Assembly: GCA_017948555.1 (NCBI GenBank)
Contig: JAFMYY010000001.1
Coordinates: 372,001 to 436,000, forward strand
Direction of reading: 5' to 3'
From: Cesiribacteraceae bacterium YIM B00369
Lineage (GTDB): Bacteria > Bacteroidota > Bacteroidia > Cytophagales > Cyclobacteriaceae
Length of the DNA stretch: 64,000 nt
Both the position numbers and the translations under genes were made by a program. The number at the start of each line of letters is the position of its first letter. Positions within the stretch are counted from its first letter, which is position 1. A model generated the notes under the pieces. It saw only the letters and a list, made by a program, of their open reading frames with translations, did not search any database and was not told the DNA's origin. Positions 8,292-17,319 of this stretch are shown here, piece after piece.

Positions 8292-9473
8292 ATGAAAAAA
8301 ATCAGCCTTTTAGTGCTATCTGTTTTTCTGCTGATACATGGCACTTCAGCGCAGGAGAACAAGGAACCTGTAACCTCTAAAATTGAGGGGCATGTATTTA
8401 AGCCTGCAAAGCGGGAGGCAACGGATGCAAGAGTTAATAATTTAAAAGTTCCTGCCGGCTTTAAGGTTCAGAAATTTGCTGAAAACCTTGGCAAGCCAAG
8501 AATGATAGCTGTGGCAGAAAACGGGGATGTATATGTTACCGTGCGGGAGAAAGATGAAGTGGTAAGGCTGCAGGACACTAATGGCGACGGGAAAGCAGAT
8601 AAGCAGGAAACAGTTGCGCAGCTTGACCAGATCCATGGGATAAATATTTACAATGGCAAAATGTATCTGGCAACAGTAACAGGCTTGTATCAGGCCCAGA
8701 TGGTGCCCGAAGATGGAATTAGTGAGCCGGAATTAATACTGGATGATTTGCCGGACGGAGGGCAGCACCCTAATCGTACTATTGCATTCGGGCCGGACGG
8801 GAAGCTGTACGTATCTGTTGGAAGTACCTGTAATGCCTGTGAAGAAACGAATAAGGAGCATGCCACAATTCTTAGAATGAATGCCGGCGGATCGGACAGG
8901 AAAGTTTTTGCAAAAGGGTTACGGAATACAATGGGCTTTGGATGGCATCCGGAAACTTACGAAATGTGGGGAATGGACCATGGTATTGACTGGCTTGGGG
9001 ATAACGCTCAGAAGGAGGAACTTAATAAGATAGAAGAAGGAGCGGATTATGGCTGGCCATACCTATATGGCAAGAGCAATCCTGTTCCTCACCGGGAGCC
9101 CGAAAACATGACCCATAAAGAATATGCTAAAAAAACGAAGGAGCCGGTACTGGAGCATCCTGAAGCACATAGTGCAGCATTGGGGATGTTGTTTTACAAC
9201 GGTACAATGTTTCCTGAAGAATACAGAAACGATGCCTTTGTTGCCTTACATGGCTCCTGGAACAGGAGTAAGCCTGTAGGCTATAAAGTAGTACGAATAA
9301 AGTATAAAAATGGGCAGCCTGTCCGGTTTGAAGATTTTTTAACCGGCTTTCTGATTGAAAATGGCAGAGCCCAGTTTGGAAGGCCTGTAGCCATGGCAAT
9401 TCATACTGATGGCTCTTTGCTGGTAACAGATGATGAAAACGGGGTGGTTTACCGGATTTTTTACCAGCCTTAG
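8292..9473 (+). CDS. PQQ-type glucose/sorbosone dehydrogenase-like exported protein
   Basis: 393 residues from ATG 8292, where a classical signal peptide begins (MKKISLLVLSVFLLIHGTSAQ); an upstream in-frame ATG at 8235 would put 19 polar residues before it. The mature part is a six-bladed beta-propeller of the soluble glucose/L-sorbosone dehydrogenase family: VPAGFKVQKFAENLGKPR, NRTIAFGPDGKLYVSVGSTC, GLRNTMGFGWHPET, GADYGWPYLYG and a C-terminal LVTDDENGVVYRI. Family members oxidise sugars in the periplasm using pyrroloquinoline quinone. No cytochrome domain is present. Whether this organism makes PQQ cannot be seen here. Confidence 0.9.
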   Translation: MKKISLLVLSVFLLIHGTSAQENKEPVTSKIEGHVFKPAKREATDARVNNLKVPAGFKVQKFAENLGKPRMIAVAENGDVYVTVREKDEVVRLQDTNGDGKADKQETVAQLDQIHGINIYNGKMYLATVTGLYQAQMVPEDGISEPELILDDLPDGGQHPNRTIAFGPDGKLYVSVGSTCNACEETNKEHATILRMNAGGSDRKVFAKGLRNTMGFGWHPETYEMWGMDHGIDWLGDNAQKEELNKIEEGADYGWPYLYGKSNPVPHREPENMTHKEYAKKTKEPVLEHPEAHSAALGMLFYNGTMFPEEYRNDAFVALHGSWNRSKPVGYKVVRIKYKNGQPVRFEDFLTGFLIENGRAQFGRPVAMAIHTDGSLLVTDDENGVVYRIFYQP

Positions 9474-9482
9474 GCTGGTATA

Positions 9483-9653
9483 TTATTTTTTTCTTCCCTG
9501 GAAAAAACGAACCAGAAGAAAAGCAATTGCCACAGCAATAATTAATTCAACTACTATAAGTCCGGTAAATCCAAGAAAGTTACCGAAGAAAAAGAATAAG
9601 CCTGCTCCTATTACCAGTAGTGCTCCAACGAGTAAAAAGTTAAAATTTTTCAT
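9483..9653 (-). CDS. 56-residue two-helix membrane protein (copy 1)
   Basis: A minus-strand ORF, MKNFNFLLVGALLVIG..., ending FFQGRKK. Two hydrophobic helices are separated by a short GNFLGFTG turn; one Glu sits inside helix 2 (VVELIIAV), and the C-terminus is basic. It aligns over its whole length with the next ORF at 9780-9950, which has the same length, the same LG(F/Y)xG turn and the same membrane Glu. Such parallel conservation supports both as real genes despite their size. No family recognised; a small structural or regulatory membrane peptide is possible. Confidence 0.75.
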   Translation of the reverse strand: MKNFNFLLVGALLVIGAGLFFFFGNFLGFTGLIVVELIIAVAIAFLLVRFFQGRKK

Positions 9654-9779
9654 GCTTTAAGGTTTAGTTCTACATTTTTTGTTCTTAACAAGAGAGTGGA
9701 GTGAAGGTTTAAAATAAGCACAATCATTAATACTTTAAAAAGCCAATGTTAACAGCATATCTTATTTTCTCCTGGAGCA

Positions 9780-9950
9780 TTAGCGGCGCGGGCGGATATA
9801 ACGGATGGCCAGTAAAATAATAGCAGTTACAATAATGATTTCTAAAATGGCCATTCCAAAGTACCCCAAGGTTTGCCCTAAAAACATAAAAACAAGTATG
9901 CCGGCCATTACCAAAAGGAGCATTAAAAAAACTGCAAAAAAATCTTTCAT
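9780..9950 (-). CDS. 56-residue two-helix membrane protein (copy 2)
   Basis: A minus-strand ORF, MKDFFAVFLMLLLVMAG..., ending RYIRPRR. Same layout as the ORF at 9483-9653: helix, GQTLGYFG turn, helix with an internal Glu (ILEIIIVTA), basic tail. The spacing between the two genes is 126 bp, so they may share a transcript. Tandem duplication followed by divergence is inferred. Function unknown. Confidence 0.75.
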   Translation of the reverse strand: MKDFFAVFLMLLLVMAGILVFMFLGQTLGYFGMAILEIIIVTAIILLAIRYIRPRR

Positions 9951-10041
9951 ATTCCTGTTCTCATTTGGTTAGGTTATTAGCTAAATAATCTCTTATGTTG
10001 GTGATTGTTTAAAATTCAGGCTGCTGTCCGGTAAAACCGGC

Positions 10042-10083
10042 ACTATCACTTCAGGACTACAGTATCTGTACTGAAGTGATAGT
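10042..10083. repeat. Long perfect hairpin downstream of BamA-like gene
   Basis: A 13-bp perfect stem (ACTATCACTTCAG / CTGAAGTGATAGT) continues inside as TACAG-TAT-CTGTA after a 3-base bulge. A second small hairpin, CCGG-TAAAA-CCGG, is adjacent (10028-10040). Neither is followed by a clear T-run, so a plain terminator role is uncertain; a 3' processing or protection structure is possible. Confidence 0.6.
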
Positions 10084-10132
10084 ACCATGATGGAGCAGGA
10101 GAAAATATGGCAGGGTAATGAGAATAATCAGA

Positions 10133-12106
10133 CTAACGGAATTCCAGCGGGCGTGGCTCGCCAATCAGAAAATCATTAAATATCTGGCCCGGAATAGTGG
10201 AAATGCTAATTCCAAAACCTTTGCCTTCGGAGTTCGGATATAATGAGAAGCGAATCTGGAAGGTGTTGAAGGTAAGGTTTTCGTTTCGTATCCGGAGCCC
10301 CAGACCATAGCCATGGAAATCTTCGCCCCGCAGGCTAATCCGTGGTTCTGTGTTTAACAGGGAAAGATCTGCAAATGCATAGCCGGCAAACTGGAAGCCC
10401 AGAATGTACAAAGGAGTAAAACTTACTGTTTCAAAGCGAAAAGAAAATCTTTGAGTGCCGCGCCTTTCCAGGGTGCTCAGGCCCCTGATGTTTTCGTAGC
10501 GGATATGGAGGAACTCATGGTCATATCTGCGGTCACCATAAAGGTAATCTATTGAAATAATTTGCCTGAAACTGTAATTACCTGCCTGCCACAGAGGGCT
10601 GTAGTAATTAGTCAGGAGGTGAAGTTGCCTGCGCTCCATTTCCCAATTCCGGTGAAAATAAGAGCCAATATTAATTTGGTTGTACAGATAACCGAACCTC
10701 CATATATAGCTGCCTCTTGCCATGTTTAAGCCGGCATAGGTGTAGTCGCTGAATTCCCTCTCTTCCTTGCCAAATGTAAAGTTGACGAGTCCTCCATAAG
10801 GAATGTCTTCTGTACGGCCAAATCCAAAAAGATAGTAATCCCTGAAATACTGCCTCCGGCTCCAGCCTATGCTGGCCAGGTACAGCTTATTGTCGTGGAA
10901 GAATTGTAATTCCGAGGGGGAGAGGCCGGGCCTCATGCCAAAATCCGTTCTTGAAAACCGCGCTGCCACCACAATTCTGGAGCGTTCATCCCCTCCCTCA
11001 TGTCTGTTGTCTCCCTCCTTCCATAAGCGGAATGCATGTGCTCCCCATGCGTTAACATAGTCGTACTGGTAATGGAACAGGGAGTCGAAAGCCTGGTCCC
11101 TGAAAAGAATTCCTCTTTTTAATGTAGTGCGGTTTAACTGTATACCACCTGCCCAGCGTACCTCCGGAGTATAAAAGGTACGCTGCAGGTTGCCTCCAAG
11201 GTTCTTTTCATATTCCGAGTGGGAATATTCTATTCTGCTGTTCAGGAACCGCCCTCCTATATTTGGTATACTGTACACACCTCTGTATCCGAAGCTGGGT
11301 ACCTGAATCTGGTCATAAAGCACCTCGTTCCTCAGTTCATGGCCTGTTCCGCCAATGTTATTATTCCTCAGGATGAGCGACAAGCTGTTTAAGGATCTGT
11401 AGTTGCCTCCTGCTGAATAGGGGAGCACATCCTGGGTAAGTACAAGTACATCTACAGTGTCGGAATCTTCACTGCGGGGCAGCAGGTGAATCCGGGCATC
11501 CCTTATAAAGGAAAGCTCCCGGAGCAGGCGTTCGTTATCTGCTATAAGCTGTGGCTCTACCTGCTCTCCTGTCTTTATGAGCAGGCTTTTTCTTATTACC
11601 TGGTCAAGGGTAGGGGTATGGATGTTATTCAGGGCCTTCTGGATCCAGCTTCCAGGAGTTCTGGTAGTGTCGGTAACTTTAGGGCCAAAAAGTTCGAGCT
11701 TTCGGATATTAATGTTGCCGATTACTTTTTCTTCAAAAGGTTCATAGCGCTCAATAGTCTCTACTTCCTTATCGGGTACCGGCTCCAGATCCGCAGGTTT
11801 TACAAACAGCAGGTCAAACAGTTCCTTAGTTACCCTCGAACGGTAAAAGAGCGATTTTAAGTTCCGGTAAAATTTTTTGGTCTGAACTTCCTGCTGTGCC
11901 CTTCTGCTGCTGTCGGTTAAAGAAATGATATGAAGAGGCCTGAAGCGGCGGGTCGTATCTTCTTCGTTATTTAAAAAAAAACTGCTGTTTTCCCTTTCGC
12001 CTGCAGGAAGGGGTGTAGCTGCAGCCCCACAGGCCCACATCAGGCACCACAGTGCTAAAGCTGTTCTGATGAACCACCTGTTAAAAGTATAGAGGGAAAC
12101 GTACAA
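10133..12106 (-). CDS. BamA/TamA-like outer-membrane beta-barrel protein with POTRA-like domain
   Basis: About 657 residues. An N-terminal hydrophobic segment is a plausible signal peptide. A POTRA-like region (~130-215: INIRKLELFG, LLIKTGEQVEPQLIADNERL, SFIRDARIHLLP) precedes a long barrel of alternating Tyr/Arg/Gly-rich strands ending in FGISISTIPGQIFND. This is the Omp85 layout; these proteins insert or transport polypeptides at the outer membrane. It is shorter in POTRA content than true BamA (five POTRAs), so it is an accessory paralogue. The frame's upstream start is TTG at 12106; the first ATG (12040) would cut into the signal peptide, so the exact start is uncertain. Confidence 0.8.
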   Translation of the reverse strand: MYVSLYTFNRWFIRTALALWCLMWACGAAATPLPAGERENSSFFLNNEEDTTRRFRPLHIISLTDSSRRAQQEVQTKKFYRNLKSLFYRSRVTKELFDLLFVKPADLEPVPDKEVETIERYEPFEEKVIGNINIRKLELFGPKVTDTTRTPGSWIQKALNNIHTPTLDQVIRKSLLIKTGEQVEPQLIADNERLLRELSFIRDARIHLLPRSEDSDTVDVLVLTQDVLPYSAGGNYRSLNSLSLILRNNNIGGTGHELRNEVLYDQIQVPSFGYRGVYSIPNIGGRFLNSRIEYSHSEYEKNLGGNLQRTFYTPEVRWAGGIQLNRTTLKRGILFRDQAFDSLFHYQYDYVNAWGAHAFRLWKEGDNRHEGGDERSRIVVAARFSRTDFGMRPGLSPSELQFFHDNKLYLASIGWSRRQYFRDYYLFGFGRTEDIPYGGLVNFTFGKEEREFSDYTYAGLNMARGSYIWRFGYLYNQINIGSYFHRNWEMERRQLHLLTNYYSPLWQAGNYSFRQIISIDYLYGDRRYDHEFLHIRYENIRGLSTLERRGTQRFSFRFETVSFTPLYILGFQFAGYAFADLSLLNTEPRISLRGEDFHGYGLGLRIRNENLTFNTFQIRFSLYPNSEGKGFGISISTIPGQIFNDFLIGEPRPLEFR

Positions 12107-12199
12107 AATATGCCTTTTTTATGAGAAAACGTAATAGTTGCACTTCAGGTTAGGAAGGGTGGGCCTTACTCTCCCGCTATATTATCTTCTCCTTCCCTG

Positions 12200-13270
12200 T
12201 TAAAGGAAATCGACATCGGCATTGAAAGGGTATTTCATCAGGTACTGAAGTGCTTCCTCTACTTTCATCTCCTGAAACAGTACTTTGTACAGCATCTGAG
12301 TGATAGGAGCCCTTACTTTCAGGTTTTCAGCAATTTCTGTCATTACCTTTACGGTATGCACACCTTCGGAGGTTTCTTCCATGGTAGCCAGTATCTGTGT
12401 CAGGTTTTCGCCCTGGGCCAGCCTGTAACCAACGGTAAAGTTCCGGCTGAGCCTGCTGGAGCAGGTGGCTACAAGATCGCCAACGCCTGCAAGGCCAATA
12501 AATGCCTGTACATTTCCGCCAAGGGCTCTGCCCAGGTAAATCATTTCCACCATTCCGCGGCTAATGAGCATGGCGCGGGCATTTTCGCCTAATCCAAGCC
12601 CGCTTAAAGCACCGGCAGCAATGGCAATTATGTTTTTCAGTACTCCGCACAGTTCCACACCAATAAGGTCGGAGCTGCCATATACCTGGAAGCGATCGTT
12701 GCGCAGCAGGCGGATTCCCTCGTTTATTACTTCTTTAAAATGGCTTGCCACAACGGTAGCTGCAGGCTGTTGCTGTACAAGCTCGGTAGCCAGGTTAGGC
12801 CCCGACAGGCAGCCGATCCTTACCACAACACTTTCTTCCCTTATTACTTCGCTCATGGTGCGGATACTGCTGCGGTCGAGAGGCTTTTTGTCTGTGGCAG
12901 TCCGCGGCAAAATATCCAGGCCTTTGGTGCCATGAATAATAATGTGGTATGGGTGCAGGTGAGGTGCCATCTGTTTCATCATCTGGCGGAAGTTATTGGC
13001 AGGTACAATAGGAAATATAACACTGCAGGCTTCAACCAGTTCCTGCAGGTTGTTGGTGGCAGAAATGCGGTTGTGTAAAGGTTTGCCTTTATAACTTTCG
13101 TGGCTGCTGATGTATTCAACTGCCTCAGGGCGGCGCGCATAGAGAATCACGTCACTCTTACGTGCCAGCATATTGGCCATGGCCAGTCCAAAACTGCCAG
13201 CGCCGATTACGCCCACCGGCCGGCCGGAATGGTTTTTATGGGTCTTTATAATCTCCTGCCTGTCAGACAT
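12200..13270 (-). CDS. gpsA: Glycerol-3-phosphate dehydrogenase [NAD(P)+]
   Basis: 356 residues from ATG 13270 (an ATG also lies at 13285). The N-terminal Rossmann motif GVIGAGSFGLAMANMLAR binds NAD(P)H; GVELCGVLKNIIAIAAG holds the catalytic Lys; GLAGVGDLVATC and SRNFTVGYRLAQG complete the GpsA signature. The enzyme reduces dihydroxyacetone phosphate to sn-glycerol 3-phosphate, the backbone for phospholipids. The start overlaps the stop of the upstream acyltransferase gene by 8 bp (ATGTCTGA), so the enzyme making glycerol 3-phosphate is translationally coupled to one likely to acylate it. Confidence 0.96.
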   Translation of the reverse strand: MSDRQEIIKTHKNHSGRPVGVIGAGSFGLAMANMLARKSDVILYARRPEAVEYISSHESYKGKPLHNRISATNNLQELVEACSVIFPIVPANNFRQMMKQMAPHLHPYHIIIHGTKGLDILPRTATDKKPLDRSSIRTMSEVIREESVVVRIGCLSGPNLATELVQQQPAATVVASHFKEVINEGIRLLRNDRFQVYGSSDLIGVELCGVLKNIIAIAAGALSGLGLGENARAMLISRGMVEMIYLGRALGGNVQAFIGLAGVGDLVATCSSRLSRNFTVGYRLAQGENLTQILATMEETSEGVHTVKVMTEIAENLKVRAPITQMLYKVLFQEMKVEEALQYLMKYPFNADVDFL

Positions 13271-14963
13271 GCTTCTCCAGCTCATAACCGGACACGCGGT
13301 TGTGGTAATAAAATAAAGTATTCATGTCTTCGGTAGTAATGTCCCCGGCCTTATTTTTCTTTATTGGCCGCTTATTGTGGTACATGCCTACATTGGAAAT
13401 ACCATAATCAATTACGGCATCCACATCCTCAGCCATTTTCGGGTCATAGTGAACCTTTCCATCCTGGTACATTTTAAAAATAATATCCCGGAGTTTGGTA
13501 AAGGTAGCGGTAAACTCCCCGTAAGGAATTACCAGTTCCTCTTCGGGCAGCCTTAAAAGGCTGTAAAGGTCCAGCTTCTCATACCTCCGCTGTAATATCT
13601 GGAAAGCAGTAAAAGCCACCAGGTGGCTGGGCGAAATCCTGTTGATCCGGTGAAACTCCCGCACAATTACTTCGCTGAGCATGCGGGTATATTCAAGCTC
13701 CCGCTGTTTATCTTTGGTTACTTTACCATTGGAAATAAAATAGTCCCTTGTATCAATAACTTTTCCGTTATTGTCGTAGCTGTTGCCGTCGTCATCTACA
13801 AAATTGCCAAGGAGGTCCATACCTTTGCCAATAGAAACAGAAATATCTGAGCCGCGGGTAAAGAACTTTACCAGGAACTTCGATATCTTATAGGAGGTGG
13901 AGTATTTATCTGTTTCCACATAATACCGTTCCTGCCCTTTAATTTTAAGGTATTCGTTAATAAGACTCGGAGCCTCCAGTACAAAATTGTAATTGATGGT
14001 TACAGGAACCACAAATATTTTTATAGCATCGGGGCCGTCGTTCTTTTCATAAATTTCCCGCTGGGCTTCCATGGCACTGGTAAGCAGGCCAAGTTTCAGG
14101 CGTTTTTCAATTTTACCTGAGCGGGAGCGGGTGCCCCCCGGGAAAAAGAGGCTGTGGCAGCCCGACTGCATAGCCTGGCTGGAGTAGGACTTCAGGGTTT
14201 CAAGGTATACCAGGTTCTTTTTGCGGCGGTCTACTTTATAGGCGCCAAGGCTGTTCATAAAATAAGCGAAAATGCCTATGTTAAACAGATTGAGTCCGGC
14301 ACCATAAATAAACGGGGGCAGGCCGAGTACATTTATTACCCAGCCGATAAGGATAGAATCGAGATTGCTGAAATGTGTAGGCACCATTACCACCACTCCT
14401 TTTTTTGCAAGGGAGCGCACATGGTCCGTTTCTCCTGTTATGTGGAGTTTGTCCTGCAGGTTGTATTGATTGCTCCACAAAGAGTTGAGGCCCTTAACGC
14501 GGGAGGCATTAAGGAGCCGGGAGAAACCAAAAGTTAAAGCCCTGCGGGCAAAGCGGTAAGAAGAGGGCCTGAAATCGCCGGATATTTCCTCTGCATAACG
14601 CATAATAATCTTGCGCAGGAGCATTTTATCCTGGCCGTTTGTTTTGCCGGTAGTGTCCTGTGAGAGGGTAACAAGGGTGTCCTGTACTTCTTTCCAGAAA
14701 ACAGCATCATCTTCCGGGTCTACCGCCCATGGGTTCTGCTTAATGCGTAATTTTTCGCGGTGCAGGGTGGTTTCCAGTTCCTCAATAAGAGCGGCTCTGG
14801 TGGGTTTTGCCTCCAGGATCTTTTCTACTGCCTGTGAGGTAATTTCCTCTATAAACCTTTTCCGGTTCTTGCTTAGCTGTACTACAGGCCAATATTCCGA
14901 CCTTGGAATAATAGGCTTATAGACCTTTTTAGTATATTCTATGCCTTCTGGCTTTGGTTGCAT
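13263..14963 (-). CDS. PlsB-like glycerol-3-phosphate / lysophosphatidate acyltransferase
   Basis: 566 residues from ATG 14963; the longer frame would need a TTG at 15029. The acyltransferase signature HFSNLD (HX4D, His197) and the FPGGTRSRSGK block (binding the phosphate of the acceptor) place it in the PlsB/PlsC superfamily. The long N-terminal helical region and C-terminal helical extension resemble PlsB-type glycerol-3-phosphate acyltransferases rather than the ~250-residue PlsC. It transfers an acyl group to glycerol 3-phosphate or a lyso form. Coupling to gpsA supports the first step of phospholipid synthesis. Exact acyl donor and acceptor are inferred. Confidence 0.88.
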   Translation of the reverse strand: MQPKPEGIEYTKKVYKPIIPRSEYWPVVQLSKNRKRFIEEITSQAVEKILEAKPTRAALIEELETTLHREKLRIKQNPWAVDPEDDAVFWKEVQDTLVTLSQDTTGKTNGQDKMLLRKIIMRYAEEISGDFRPSSYRFARRALTFGFSRLLNASRVKGLNSLWSNQYNLQDKLHITGETDHVRSLAKKGVVVMVPTHFSNLDSILIGWVINVLGLPPFIYGAGLNLFNIGIFAYFMNSLGAYKVDRRKKNLVYLETLKSYSSQAMQSGCHSLFFPGGTRSRSGKIEKRLKLGLLTSAMEAQREIYEKNDGPDAIKIFVVPVTINYNFVLEAPSLINEYLKIKGQERYYVETDKYSTSYKISKFLVKFFTRGSDISVSIGKGMDLLGNFVDDDGNSYDNNGKVIDTRDYFISNGKVTKDKQRELEYTRMLSEVIVREFHRINRISPSHLVAFTAFQILQRRYEKLDLYSLLRLPEEELVIPYGEFTATFTKLRDIIFKMYQDGKVHYDPKMAEDVDAVIDYGISNVGMYHNKRPIKKNKAGDITTEDMNTLFYYHNRVSGYELEKHV

Positions 14964-15315
14964 ATGAACGTAATAAAATTTGTCCCGGTTTTTAATTTCC
15001 TGACAGGCCCTGAAGCAGGTGGCAAGCAAGAGAAACGGGGTGCAATTTACTTCTGCTGACAGATTAAAAAAAGCTTTTGCCTTTTACAGCTGCAAATATA
15101 TACAATTGTATAATCCTTTTCTGCATACCATAGTCAGGGGCATGTAAGGAAAATTAAACGGACTTAATTTTGTAAAAAAGCCCGCAGCCAATATTTCAGG
15201 ACTGGCAGGCTGTTGATGTATAAAATTTCTAACAAGATGGATGGCTTTAGGGTTAAAAAGAAAAGTGGAAATCTTTTTCTGCCGGATTACCAATACTTTA
15301 AATCTGTAAAAAATT

Positions 15316-17313
15316 ATGAGCCAAGCCTTAAATGTAACCCAAAAATTAATAAAAGACCACCTTTTAGAAGGGGAAATGGAGCCCGGTAAGGAAATCGGGA
15401 TCAGAATTGACCAGACTCTTACCCAGGATGCCACCGGAACTCTGGTGATGCTGGAACTGGAAGCAATGGGGCTGGACAGAGCTAAAACAGAAGTATCTGT
15501 TCAGTATGTGGATCATAATCTTTTGCAGACAGATTTTAAAAATGCTGATGACCATCTTTTTTTACAGTCTGCAGCCAAAAAGTTCGGTTTGTGGTACAGC
15601 CGGCCGGGCAATGGTGTAAGCCACCCGGTACATATGGAGCGCTTTGGGGTTCCCGGTAAGTCAATGGTAGGGTCCGATAGCCATACGCCCGCATCAGGCT
15701 CAATGGGAATGCTGGCACTGGGTGCCGGCGGGCTCGACGTAGCTTTTGCCATAGCCGGAGAGCCTTTGTATTTTAGCATGCCAAAGGTGCTTGGTGTAAA
15801 ACTGAGCGGCAAATTGCCCGACTGGGTAAGTGCTAAAGATGTGGTGCTGGAAATGCTCCGCAGGTACGATGTAAAAGGTTGCCGGGGTATGATTATTGAA
15901 TATTACGGGGAAGGCCTTAAAAACCTGAGTGCTATGGACCGCCACGTAATAGCCAATATGGGTACAGAGCTGGGAGCTACCACCACTGTATTTCCTGCCG
16001 ATGACGAAATAAGAATTTTCCTGCGTGCCCAGAAGCGGGAACAGGATTTTGTGGAAATACTGCCTGATGAAGGGGCTGAATATGACCTCCATGATGAAAT
16101 AGTCCTCGATGACCTTATTCCCCTTATTGCCTGCCCGAGCTCGCCTGGTAATGTAGTGCCGGTAAGCGAAGTGGCCGGTAAGCCTGTTTCGCAGGTGGTT
16201 TTAGGTTCCTCGGCAAACCCCGGACTCAGGGATTTCTGGATTGTGGGCGCCATTATGGAAGGGCGTATGGCTCATTCAGACCTCTCTTTTGATATTAACC
16301 CCACCTCACGCCAGCTGATCCAGAACCTGGCTGGCTCGGGTCAGTTCCAGAACCTGATTGCATCAGGAGGCCGCTTCCACCAGTCGGGCTGCATGGGTTG
16401 TATAGGAATGGGGCAGGCTCCCGCCACTAACATGATCAGCCTCCGTACCATGCCACGGAACTTCCCCGGCCGCAGTGGTACTGCCGATGACAAAGTTTTT
16501 CTCTGCAGCCCTGAGACGCTTGCCGCCGCAGCACTAACAGGCAAAATAACCGACCCCCGCGACCTTGAGAAGCTGTATAATATAACTTACCCACAATATA
16601 AGCCTCTGGAAGAAGAGGTAATTAATACTCAGCTGCTGGTGGCGCCACCTGAGGATGGATCAGAGGAAGAGCTGGTGAAAGGCCCGAATATTATGAGTCT
16701 GCCGGTATTGGAGCCTGTAAAGCAAAAATACAAAGTGCCTGTGTTGCTGAAAATGGGCGATAACATAAGTACCGATGAAATATTAAGAGCCGGCGCAGTG
16801 GTATTGCCATACCGGAGTAATATTCCGGCAATAAGTAAATGGGCATTTTCAGTTATTGATGAAAGCTACCACGACAGGGCTATGGAAGCGAAAGAATCGC
16901 ATGGAGGGCATATTGTGGTTGCCGGTGAAAATTATGCGCAGGGAAGCAGCCGCGAACATGCCGCCATTGCACCTAAATACCTCGGGCAGGTAGCAGTAGT
17001 TGCCAAAAGCTATGCCCGTATTGGCTGGCAAAACCTTGTGAACTTTGGAGTGGTTCCGCTGGAATTTACAGATCATAATGATTATGAGCGCATTGACAAG
17101 GGAGATGTTATCCGCATAGAAGGATTGGACCATGCGCTCGAAAACAATGAGCCGGTGGTACTGATCAATGAAACCAAAAACGAAGAATATGCGGTTTCTT
17201 ATGAGAAATTAAGTGAGCGCCAGAAATGGATTGTCCGTAAGGGAGGAGTTATCAACTACTTTAAGGAAAAGAACATCCACACCAAAGGTGAAAAGGAACG
17301 TCCGCTGAGGTAA
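15316..17313 (+). CDS. Aconitate hydratase, small (Aquifex-like) type
   Basis: 665 residues, shorter than AcnA (~890) or mitochondrial-type aconitase (~750). The N-terminal catalytic domains carry VQYVDHNLLQ, GSDSHTPASGSMGMLALGAG and LRTMPRNFPGRSG; the C-terminal swivel domain carries GENYAQGSSREHAAIAPKYL. The cluster loop GCMGCIGMGQAP supplies two Cys ligands. The site that in canonical aconitases reads GSCTN reads GSSANPG here, so the first cluster Cys is replaced by Ser. It should interconvert citrate and isocitrate, but a related hydro-lyase substrate is possible. The gene stands alone, converging on a hypothetical gene 6 bp away. Confidence 0.88.
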   Translation: MSQALNVTQKLIKDHLLEGEMEPGKEIGIRIDQTLTQDATGTLVMLELEAMGLDRAKTEVSVQYVDHNLLQTDFKNADDHLFLQSAAKKFGLWYSRPGNGVSHPVHMERFGVPGKSMVGSDSHTPASGSMGMLALGAGGLDVAFAIAGEPLYFSMPKVLGVKLSGKLPDWVSAKDVVLEMLRRYDVKGCRGMIIEYYGEGLKNLSAMDRHVIANMGTELGATTTVFPADDEIRIFLRAQKREQDFVEILPDEGAEYDLHDEIVLDDLIPLIACPSSPGNVVPVSEVAGKPVSQVVLGSSANPGLRDFWIVGAIMEGRMAHSDLSFDINPTSRQLIQNLAGSGQFQNLIASGGRFHQSGCMGCIGMGQAPATNMISLRTMPRNFPGRSGTADDKVFLCSPETLAAAALTGKITDPRDLEKLYNITYPQYKPLEEEVINTQLLVAPPEDGSEEELVKGPNIMSLPVLEPVKQKYKVPVLLKMGDNISTDEILRAGAVVLPYRSNIPAISKWAFSVIDESYHDRAMEAKESHGGHIVVAGENYAQGSSREHAAIAPKYLGQVAVVAKSYARIGWQNLVNFGVVPLEFTDHNDYERIDKGDVIRIEGLDHALENNEPVVLINETKNEEYAVSYEKLSERQKWIVRKGGVINYFKEKNIHTKGEKERPLR

Positions 17314-17319
17314 GAACGA

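Noticed and set aside
15084-15434. 116-codon minus-strand ORF across the aconitase start
   Set aside because: Overlaps the start of a strong gene and has low-complexity hydrophobic content.
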